Positions 27,101-33,370 of a DNA stretch of 64,000 nt are shown in pieces (position 1 is the first letter of the stretch; each line of letters opens with the position of its first letter). The notes under the pieces are model-generated. The model searched no databases, had not been told where the DNA came from, and saw only the letters and a list, made by a program, of their open reading frames with translations. Source of the DNA: Cellvibrio sp. UBA7671 (GTDB lineage Bacteria; Pseudomonadota; Gammaproteobacteria; Pseudomonadales; Cellvibrionaceae). The stretch spans positions 62,001 through 126,000 of the forward strand of contig DLHJ01000004.1 in assembly GCA_002483145.1 (NCBI GenBank). The letters are read 5' to 3'. The position numbers were made by a program, and so were the translations under genes.

Positions 27101-30100
27101 ATCGCAACATTACCCACATCACCATTTGCGGGAGTGCCGCTAAAGGTTCTGGTGACGGGATCGAAACTTAACCATGCGGGTAATGTACCACCGCCAGCCA
27201 ATTGCGCGGAGTAAGTGAGTGTTGCAGCTGGATCCACATCCGCAAATGTGTTTGCTGCAAATTGAAAATTAAATGCTGCATCTTCAGTCGCATTTTGATT
27301 CGGAATGGCGTTCGCGATTGTGGGAGCGTCATTCGTATTGGCAACCACAATGTCGAACGTATCGGTAACGGTTCCGCCATTGCCATCATTGGCAATCACA
27401 TCGATCGATACTGTGCCGACAAACGCATTTGTAGGTGTGCCACTAAAAGTGCGCGTTACAGGATCAAAGCTCAACCATGCGGGTAATGCACCACCGCCAG
27501 CCAATTGCGCAGAGTAAGTGAGTGCTGCAGCTGGATCCACATCCGCAAATGTGTTTGCTGCAAATTGAAAACTAAATGCAGCATCTTCGGTCGCGTTTTG
27601 ATTCGAAATGGCATTCGCAATTGTGGGAGCGTCATTCGTATTGGCAACCACAATGTCGAAAGTATCGGTAACAGTTCCGCCATTGCCATCGTCGGCGATC
27701 ACATCGATTGATACTGTGCCGACGTTAGCATTCAGGGGTGTGCCACTGAAAGTGCGAGTGACAGGATCAAAACTCAACCACGCGGGAATCGCACCACCAC
27801 CAGCCAATTGTGCGGTGTAAGTTAAGGTATCGCTGACATCAACATCAGCAAAAGTATTTAACGCAAATTGAAAATTAAATGCTGCATCTTCGGTCGCGTT
27901 TTGGTTAGCGATTGCATTGGCGATTGTTGGTGCATCGTTTGAATTGGCGACAACAATGTCGAAGGTATCAGTAACAGTACCGCCATTGCCATCATCGGCG
28001 ATCACATCAATGGATACAGTACCTACAAAGGCATTGGTAGGTGTACCGCTAAAGGTGCGCGTTACGGGATCAAAGCTCAACCAAGCTGGGAGTGCACCAC
28101 CGCCAGCCAATTGCGCAGAGTAAGTGAGTGCTGCAGCTGGATCCGCATCCGCAAATGTGTTTGCTGCGAATTGAAAATTAAATGCCGCATCTTCAGTCGC
28201 ATTCTGATTCGGAATAGCGTTCGCGATTGTGGGAGCGTCATTCGTATTTGCGACCACAATATCGAACGTATCGGTAACGGTTCCACCACTACCATCGTCG
28301 GCGATCACATCAATGGATACCGTGCCCACAAACGCATTGGTGGGTGTGCCGCTAAAGGTTCTGGTGACAGAATCGAAACTGAGCCATGCGGGTAATGCAC
28401 CACCGCCAGCCAATTGCGCCGCGTAGGTTAAGGTATCGCCGACATCAGCGTCCGCAAATGTGTTTGCTGCAAATTGAAAATTAAAGGCCGCATCTTCAGT
28501 CGCGTTTTGATTCGGAATTGCATTGGAAACGGTTGGTGCTTGATTATTGTTGATAGTAATTCCGATTAAATCCTGATCCATCAGATTTCCACCGGTGCCC
28601 GTATTACCTTGATCTTTGGTGGTAATACTCAGCGAATCACCACCCGTGTAGTTATTCGCTGGTGTATAGGTGAGAGTGGATAAAGCGGAATTGATGTCAG
28701 TAATGCTTCCTGTAAATACCAAGGTGGAATCGGCAGTTCCGTCGCCTGTCACCATAGTCAGGTTTGTGGTTTGCGCAAGAGTCAAAACACCGTTAGATAC
28801 ACTCAGAGTTACTTCTATATTTGTGGCTGCTCCCGCATCAATATCAGCAACTTGAATTTGATTGGAGTTGCCTGCACTAAAAGTAATGGGGACATTTTTG
28901 CCAGTAATCTGCGCGCCGGGCACAGTATTCACCGGTGCATCATTAACGGCACTAACTGCAATATCAAACGTATCAGTAACAGTGCCACCATTACCATCGT
29001 TGGCAATCACATCGACTGTTAGGGTTCCTACATCGCCATTCGAGGGTGTGCCACTAAAAGTGCGCGTTACAGGATCAAAGCTCAACCATGCTGGCAATGC
29101 ACCACCGCCGGCCAATTGCGCAGAGTAAGTGAGTGCTGCAGCTGGATCCACATCCGCAAATGTGTTTGCTGCGAATTGAAAATTAAATGCCGCATCTTCA
29201 GTCGCATTTTGATTCGGAATGACGTTCGCAACTGTAGGTGCATCGTTAGTATTGGCGACAACAATATCGAAGGTATCGGTAACGGTTCCGCCATTACCAT
29301 CATCGGCGATCACATCGATTGAGACGGTGCCGACATGTGCATTTAACGGTGTACCACTGAAGGTTCTCGTCGCTGCGTCAAAACTTAACCAGCCTGGAAG
29401 CGCCCCGCCACCCGCAAGCTGCACGGTGTAAGTCAAAGTATCGCCGACATCCGCATCCGCAAAGGTATTGGCGGCAAATTGAAAATTAAAGTTGTTATCT
29501 TCAGAAGCGCCCTGGTTTGGAATTTGATTAGATATTACCGGAGACGTGTTAATACCATTATCACCAGAAACTTTAAAAGCTAAATCCCACCCCGAGGCAT
29601 TTGGCGTACCACTTTGGATATACGCCGAGGTATTAACATATTGGTTGGACTGATGATAGGAAGCTTTTACTGTACCTCCGGAGTCAGTAGACGAGACCCG
29701 AATGACATAAGTTTGGTTATCATTAAGATCTACATTGCTGAAGCTAAAGGTTTTAAATTCGAATTGGGCCGAACTTAATTGACTTGAAGAGAGCGTTGCG
29801 GATCCTAAAATGGCGCCATTCCAGGAAGAACGCAGCTCTACAGTAATAGTTTGCTCCGGTGCTCCAACGTCCTTTTTCAAGGAGAGACTTACACTATTAA
29901 CTCCATATGTAGCTCCCGAACTATCATAAGTAAAGCTTTGCCCAATATGCACAAAAGTAGAGATTCCTAATTCGTATGCCCCAGTGTCAACAAATATATG
30001 ATCCACATTAGCCAACACGCCCATCCACTGCTCTTGCACTATTTCATGCACAATAACCTGACTTTCTATATCACCGTGATGTACCTCTAACTCCCAATCA

Positions 30101-30768
30101 CCACCATATGTTTTATGACCAGTTAAATCATTACTTGCAGCCACGTCAGCTTGTGTTAGCTCAGAAAGGCGCTCTATAAATTTCAAACCGTTTTCCGATC
30201 CAGCAACGCTACAACCATAAATCAGAATATCCGCATTATCCTGCAACACATTTCGCCAACTAAGCAGCTCATCCTTGTAAGTTTGAAGATTATCTGAATC
30301 TATAATCGTCCTACCGAGATTTATACTTCCATCTTTACCATGCGTGATTAGGTGAACCGCACTCAAGTTTGAATAATGAAGGAGAGTCGAGTTGATCTGT
30401 GCGAGACCATCGCCATCAGGCCCCAATAAAACCACATCAACCTTATTTGAATCTGTGTTTAGTAGAATATCGTCCAGTAATAGCTGAAAGTTTTCCACAC
30501 TGGGATCGATAAATACTACTTCGCGAAAGTTCGAATGGTCATTTAACTGCAAATGTTGACTACCGCCGTCCGCGACAGGTAAGTCGATTGCAGAGAGAGC
30601 AAGTTGATTACCGTAGATTGCAACCAGGTCGACATTTTCAGCCGCATTTAGAAGGTAGGTCACGTCCGAGTCACTATCATCCAAAACGGCTATATCGCCA
30701 GTTGCTGAAAATAGTAATCTGGATTCCAGGGGTTCTATAAGGGGTCTACGACGACGCTGAGTAGTCAT
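21139..30768 (-). CDS. Giant DUF4347 surface protein with about 22 putative Ig-like repeats
   Basis: About 3209 residues from ATG 30768; a longer TTG start at 30801 is less likely. The N-terminus RRRRPLIEPLESRLLFSA is an LEPR-XLL-type motif. A DUF4347 domain follows (about 80-235: DVVLLGPDGDGLAQI, HLITHGKDGSI, DILIYGCSVAGS). Next is a jelly-roll-like stretch (to about 410), then some 22 He_PIG/cadherin-like repeats of about 101 residues (typical core PAWLSFDPVTRTFSGTP and VSIDVIADDGNGGTVTDTF), one unrelated Ig-like domain after repeat 2, two diverged domains, a proline-rich stretch (PPTVPPITPPTEPP), a coiled-coil-like segment and a C-terminal membrane helix (ITFSVTTGLLVWSL). The overall form is that of a large adhesin or cell-surface protein. 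A candidate ECF promoter lies 145 bases upstream. Confidence 0.88.
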   Translation of the reverse strand: MTTQRRRRPLIEPLESRLLFSATGDIAVLDDSDSDVTYLLNAAENVDLVAIYGNQLALSAIDLPVADGGSQHLQLNDHSNFREVVFIDPSVENFQLLLDDILLNTDSNKVDVVLLGPDGDGLAQINSTLLHYSNLSAVHLITHGKDGSINLGRTIIDSDNLQTYKDELLSWRNVLQDNADILIYGCSVAGSENGLKFIERLSELTQADVAASNDLTGHKTYGGDWELEVHHGDIESQVIVHEIVQEQWMGVLANVDHIFVDTGAYELGISTFVHIGQSFTYDSSGATYGVNSVSLSLKKDVGAPEQTITVELRSSWNGAILGSATLSSSQLSSAQFEFKTFSFSNVDLNDNQTYVIRVSSTDSGGTVKASYHQSNQYVNTSAYIQSGTPNASGWDLAFKVSGDNGINTSPVISNQIPNQGASEDNNFNFQFAANTFADADVGDTLTYTVQLAGGGALPGWLSFDAATRTFSGTPLNAHVGTVSIDVIADDGNGGTVTDTFDIVVANTNDAPTVANVIPNQNATEDAAFNFQFAANTFADVDPAAALTYSAQLAGGGALPAWLSFDPVTRTFSGTPSNGDVGTLTVDVIANDGNGGTVTDTFDIAVSAVNDAPVNTVPGAQITGKNVPITFSAGNSNQIQVADIDAGAATNIEVTLSVSNGVLTLAQTTNLTMVTGDGTADSTLVFTGSITDINSALSTLTYTPANNYTGGDSLSITTKDQGNTGTGGNLMDQDLIGITINNNQAPTVSNAIPNQNATEDAAFNFQFAANTFADADVGDTLTYAAQLAGGGALPAWLSFDSVTRTFSGTPTNAFVGTVSIDVIADDGSGGTVTDTFDIVVANTNDAPTIANAIPNQNATEDAAFNFQFAANTFADADPAAALTYSAQLAGGGALPAWLSFDPVTRTFSGTPTNAFVGTVSIDVIADDGNGGTVTDTFDIVVANSNDAPTIANAIANQNATEDAAFNFQFALNTFADVDVSDTLTYTAQLAGGGAIPAWLSFDPVTRTFSGTPLNANVGTVSIDVIADDGNGGTVTDTFDIVVANTNDAPTIANAISNQNATEDAAFSFQFAANTFADVDPAAALTYSAQLAGGGALPAWLSFDPVTRTFSGTPTNAFVGTVSIDVIANDGNGGTVTDTFDIVVANTNDAPTIANAIPNQNATEDAAFNFQFAANTFADVDPAATLTYSAQLAGGGTLPAWLSFDPVTRTFSGTPANGDVGNVAIDVIADDGNGGTVTDTFDIVVANTNDAPTIANAIPNQNATEDSAFNFQFAANTFADADPAAALTYSAQLAGGGALPAWLGFDPVTRTFSGTPANGDVGTVAIDVIADDGNGGTVTDTFDIVVANTNDAPTIANAISNQNATEDAAFNFQFAANVFADSDVGDTLTYTSQLAGGGALPAWLSFDPVTRTFSGTPTNVFVGTVSIDVIADDGNGGTVTDTFDIVVANSNDAPTVANVIPNQNATEDAAFNFQFAANTFADTDVGDTFTYTSQLAGGGALPAWLSFDAVTRTFSGTPTNAFVGTVSIDVIADDGNGGTVTDTFDIVVANTNDAPTIANAIPNQNTTEDAAFNFQFAANTFADVDPAAALTYSAQLAGGGALPAWLSFDPVTRTFSGTPLNAHVGTVSIDVIADDGNGGTVTDTFDIVVTNTNDAPTVANAIPDRNATENSSFNFQFAANTFADVDVGATLTYTAQLAGGGALPAWLSFDAVTRTFSGTPSNADIGTVSIDVIADDGNGGTVTDTFDLVVSAGINNLPTVANAIPNQNATEDVAFNFQFAANTFNDVDVGNILTYTAQLAGGASLPTWLSFDSATRTFSGLPLNANVGTISVEVIADDGNGGTVTDTFNIVVGNANDAPTIANAIANQNATEDVAFNFQFAANVFADFDVGDTLVYTAQLAGGGALPAWLSFDPVTRTFSGTPLNANVGTVSIDVIADDGNGGTVTDTFDIVVANSNDAPTIANAIANQNATEDAAFNFQFAANVFADSDVGDTLTYAAQLAGGGALPAWLSFDPVTRTFSGTPLNANVGTVSIDVIANDGNGGTVTDTFDIVVANSNDAPTVANAIANQNASENVAFNFQFAANVFADSDVGDTLTYTVQLAGGGAIPAWLSFDPVTRTFSGTPLNVNVGTVSIDVIADDGNGGTVTDTFNIVVGNANDAPTIANAIVNQNATEDAAFNFQFAANVFADSDVGDTLTYTAQLAGGGAIPTWLSFDPVTRTFSGTPLNANVGTVSIDVIADDGNGGTVTDTFDIVVANSNDAPTVANAIANQNASENVAFNFQFAANVFADIDVGDTLTYSAQLAGGGALPAWLSFDPVTRTFSGTPANSDLGTVSIDVIADDGNGGTVTDTFNIVVNVVNNTPTIANTIPDQNATEDAAFNFQFAANTFADVDAGNTLTYSAQLAGGGSLPAWLSFDAVTRTFSGTPLNANVGTVSIDVIADDGNGGTVTDTFSIVIANTNDAPTLANPIADQNAIENSAFNFQFAANTFNDQDVGNVLTYSAQLAGGGALPVWLSFDSATRTFSGTPSSANIDSVLIEVIANDGNGGTISDTFGIVVTNQPVNAPPVLQNTIADQTASEDSPFGFTVAANTFVDAEGDTLNYSAQLSGGGALPSWLRFDAATRTFSGTPTNDDIGNISVLVSVSDGNGGTASDTFIIAVNNTNDAPVLVNPPANQSAQEDIPFSVSFGSNMFADVDADTTLIYSAQLANGDALPDWLVFDATTLSFSGTPTNNDTGTLSIQIIASDGLVSINAQFQLTVIPVNDAPVISGLSPINNVEDAAGDTVDLFVAFSDAETAANQLQYSVVSNSNPTLVSGATIDATTGKLQLSYGANQFGSADLVIRAQDAQGASVETSLRINIESVNDTPVSTGIADLRVAAGAAPQQMNLHNVFSDIEDAAQLKYSLMANSNPAVATNVQIDPVTEMMTLTFSSSTGGESIITLRALDTDNAWVETQFKVTVTAAIAPPIVVPPVTPEDPGTLPPAIPPTVPPITPPTEPPTVEIPVTNPPVDGGAQVIDPLSPPNSDGTTNTNVPGTGGSGNTIINNSDGSDFTYVNDSSSRDYARALELMNYGNVSINLLTASTSLVSLISPDSGFAPWEAEDFDNEVRRLRAQMDETLEEEQHRKAVIAGITFSVTTGLLVWSLRASSLLLTLMSMLPLWRDFDPLPILDNMDKRKKELEQQRKDRIEEDRHIREVGYLFDQGKKKSD
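22490..29560 (-). repeat. Tandem array of about 22 coding repeats of ~303 bp
   Basis: The Ig-like repeats of the giant protein are also highly similar as DNA. For example, a block around 26707 recurs at 27010 and 27313, exactly 303 bases apart each time. Some units alternate (DPAAALTYS type against DVGDTLTYT type), suggesting higher-order duplication. The array is interrupted once near 28540-28930 by an unrelated domain. Confidence 0.9.
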
Positions 30769-30912
30769 GATTCGATTCACCCGCAAAGCTCCAAACCGCA
30801 ATATTCAGGCTTCGCGCTTGGCACATATCGTTAGAACCGGAAATTCAATTTCCGAATATATTTATTACGAATTATCATAAAATGAAGCCAATGAAGATTG
30901 GTGCGACAATGA

Positions 30913-30940
30913 GACGTCTTTGGTAGCAAGATCCGCCCCC
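30913..30940 (-). promoter_or_regulatory. Candidate ECF-sigma promoter for the giant protein
   Basis: Minus strand GGGGCGGA and ACGTCTCA with N16 between GGGGCGG and CGTC. It lies in the 278-base divergent region shared with the methyltransferase gene; no matching site faces the methyltransferase. Confidence 0.6.
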
Positions 30941-31046
30941 TCAGCTCATACAAAAGTTTAGTTGATCTGGAGGAAAACCCATTGGTGTCCACACCTCTCT
31001 ATCAGATAGAATTCGAGTATGAATTATTATTTTTAGTGAATATTTT

Positions 31047-32447
31047 ATGCAGACAAATCTTCAAGAAATATTGATATGCCCCATATGCGGAAAGAAAAGC
31101 ATTCAACTGGATAAACTTCAATGCAAAACGTGCAAATCATTTTTTTTTGAATTGAACGGAATACCATGCCTTTTTCCGTCAGGAATAAAGCAACTGCAAT
31201 TATGGAATCATCTTCTAGCGAAGTTTATTGAAGAAGGTAGTAATATCACTAATGCACTGACCGAAGAACTAAATAAGCATGGCATATCAAGCGTGACAAA
31301 AAAAAGGTTGGCCGCCACTTTAAACATTCATAATATTAGTCATGACTATCTTGTTAAAACTCTTCAACAAGTCGGACTTCATCCGAAAAATAATTCTGAT
31401 TATAAAGATTACTCAACCAAGGTATTTTCGAAGTATCACCAGTTACCGTTGCGCGATTGGGCTTGGTTTTCTGAATCCGCGGTTAGATTTTCTTATGGGG
31501 ATCTTTTACATGATGAAAACCAACTTGCGTTAAACCATATCATCAAGCTGCTAAAAACTGTAAAAAGCAAAGCGCAAGTTAACTGCAGAACACTTGTTAT
31601 TGGGGCCGGCGCAGGAAGGCTCAGCTGGGATATTCATTGTCTCATGCAACCGTCCATGACTATCGCCATGGACTTTAACCCCTTACTAAGCTATTTATCA
31701 AAATCATTAATAAGAGATAAAAATACTATAAAGTGGCATGAGAAAATTGACTTCCCATTCGAACAACTTCCAACCTTTCATGAATGGCAATTGAAATGCC
31801 CGGAGACCAACGCCGAATTGCACCAATCATGGATACCGATACTAGCTGATGCCTACGCAATGCCATTTGTACCTCACACGTTCGACTATGTCGTTACACC
31901 CTGGTTTATAGATGTAATGAGCATCGACTGTAAAAAACTCATTTTTCTGATTGATAAAATGTTAAAACCTAGCGGCTATTGGATTAATTATGGACCATTT
32001 CTCTACAATGAAAAAATACCAGAATCAGAAAAATATACGAGCGAAGAAATTAAGGAGTTATTGAGGCTTTCACATTTTCAAGTTATCAGCGAAGCGACAT
32101 TTCAAACCCCATATTCTTGCTCACCATTGAATAAATGCGGTCGGATAGAACAAGTATGGGGGATGGTTGCCCAATCACCTTCCGATAGAACGCACATGAA
32201 GGGTCAATTCCAATCTTTTGAGCCAATCCATTCACAGCAACCTCCACCTTGGTTTGTGATGCCGCACCTTCCAATACCAAGATTGATGAGCACCAAAATA
32301 ATTCCAGAAGCATTAACCAATATTGCCGAGCTTATCGATGGAACACGTTCTATCAATGAGATTGCAGCTCTATTAGCCTCACATCTTCCTGAAGGCTACA
32401 ATTCAGAAGATGTGCTCTATGATTTTCTACTTGAGTACTTTTTTTAA
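31047..32447 (+). CDS. Class I SAM methyltransferase with Trm112-like zinc ribbon and PqqD-like tail
   Basis: A 466-residue cytosolic protein. The first 40 residues form a zinc ribbon of Trm112 type (Cys11, Cys14, Cys26, Cys29 followed by NGIPCLFPSG). A Rossmann methyltransferase domain has motif I LVIGAGAGRLSWDI near residue 182 and an acidic motif II in IAMDFNPL; this pattern recalls the N2227/carnosine-methyltransferase type. The last ~60 residues (ELIDGTRSINEIAALLAS) look like a PqqD-type winged helix, which in other systems binds a peptide substrate. It is divergent from the giant surface protein. Modification of a peptide or protein is a reasonable guess; the substrate is unknown. Confidence 0.72.
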   Translation: MQTNLQEILICPICGKKSIQLDKLQCKTCKSFFFELNGIPCLFPSGIKQLQLWNHLLAKFIEEGSNITNALTEELNKHGISSVTKKRLAATLNIHNISHDYLVKTLQQVGLHPKNNSDYKDYSTKVFSKYHQLPLRDWAWFSESAVRFSYGDLLHDENQLALNHIIKLLKTVKSKAQVNCRTLVIGAGAGRLSWDIHCLMQPSMTIAMDFNPLLSYLSKSLIRDKNTIKWHEKIDFPFEQLPTFHEWQLKCPETNAELHQSWIPILADAYAMPFVPHTFDYVVTPWFIDVMSIDCKKLIFLIDKMLKPSGYWINYGPFLYNEKIPESEKYTSEEIKELLRLSHFQVISEATFQTPYSCSPLNKCGRIEQVWGMVAQSPSDRTHMKGQFQSFEPIHSQQPPPWFVMPHLPIPRLMSTKIIPEALTNIAELIDGTRSINEIAALLASHLPEGYNSEDVLYDFLLEYFF

Positions 32448-32480
32448 CATAGTAATACCCACTAAAATAGACCAAAGAGT

Positions 32481-33350
32481 CTAATTACTAATCCCGGTGT
32501 AAGGTCTATACCAATAGCTACTATTTAGATGAGGGATTGATTCAGCCACATCAACATCCAAATAAAAAATCCTGCGTCGGTTCGATTCCAATTGACTTAA
32601 CGACTCTTTGACTCTTGGATGATTATAAAAATACCGGTCAAACTCACCGTTATCGATAAGGATTTTAAGTCCTTTTTCAATTCTCTTGGCAAGCTCTTGA
32701 TTATCCGCAGACACATAAAAATATAAATCAGAGGAGTAGGCCAATAGAATATTTTTCTCAACAGCTAACGAAGGATCTTTCTTGAGACTGGCCTCATACC
32801 AAGCTTCTACAACACCTCGTGGAAAATAGTCAAAACGTTTACCCTTTAACATTTTCAGTAAAGATTTTGATTCCATTGCAGTAACAACACGCAATCCATT
32901 ATCCCGTAGAATCTTCGTATCAGGCCAGTGCGCACCTTGCCCAGCCACGAAGTCTCCAAGGTCATCCAAGGTCTTTATTTTATCAAAAATTAACTGATCC
33001 TCTTTTCTGATAAGCAAAACCCTCATTCCCAGCAACCCCTTAAAAAGAGGAATTCTTATGGGAGTTAATAAAGAATTGCGATTATCGTCTGACATAGACC
33101 AAGCAACACTGTTAGAAACAAAATTTAACTCTCTTAGCAGTCGCGCTTGTGAATAGTTAAACTCAGTGAATTTGACATCGATTATTTCATTATCCTGCTT
33201 ACTCGCCGTCAACGCCATATTAAGTAAGGTTACGCAGTAATTACCAGATAGTTCCGATTTCGTCGCAATCGCATTAATAGAGAGAGACTCACTTGCTAAC
33301 ATTAAGGAAGTGAATGTTAAAAGATAAAAGAAAAGAATAATTCGCTGCAT
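32481..33350 (-). CDS. Periplasmic binding-protein-like protein, copy 3 of 3
   Basis: A 289-residue exported protein (signal MQRIILFFYLLTFTSLMLA) with the shared marks of the family in this window: IRIPLFKGLLGMRVLLIRKED, DFVAGQGAHWPDTKILRDNG, FPRGVVEAWYE and YFYV. It lies 20 bases after the STN-type TonB receptor and is the last gene of the dextran operon. The recurrence of one such gene after each receptor/surface-protein operon argues for a role tied to uptake or sensing rather than to an ABC transporter. Ligand unknown. Confidence 0.78.
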   Translation of the reverse strand: MQRIILFFYLLTFTSLMLASESLSINAIATKSELSGNYCVTLLNMALTASKQDNEIIDVKFTEFNYSQARLLRELNFVSNSVAWSMSDDNRNSLLTPIRIPLFKGLLGMRVLLIRKEDQLIFDKIKTLDDLGDFVAGQGAHWPDTKILRDNGLRVVTAMESKSLLKMLKGKRFDYFPRGVVEAWYEASLKKDPSLAVEKNILLAYSSDLYFYVSADNQELAKRIEKGLKILIDNGEFDRYFYNHPRVKESLSQLESNRRRIFYLDVDVAESIPHLNSSYWYRPYTGISN

Positions 33351-33370
33351 CTGAAGTAGCTACTTATAAA

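Noticed and set aside
22490-29560. Regular repeat period resembling a CRISPR or satellite array
   Set aside because: The unit is about 303 bases and fully coding in one frame; it encodes Ig-like protein repeats.
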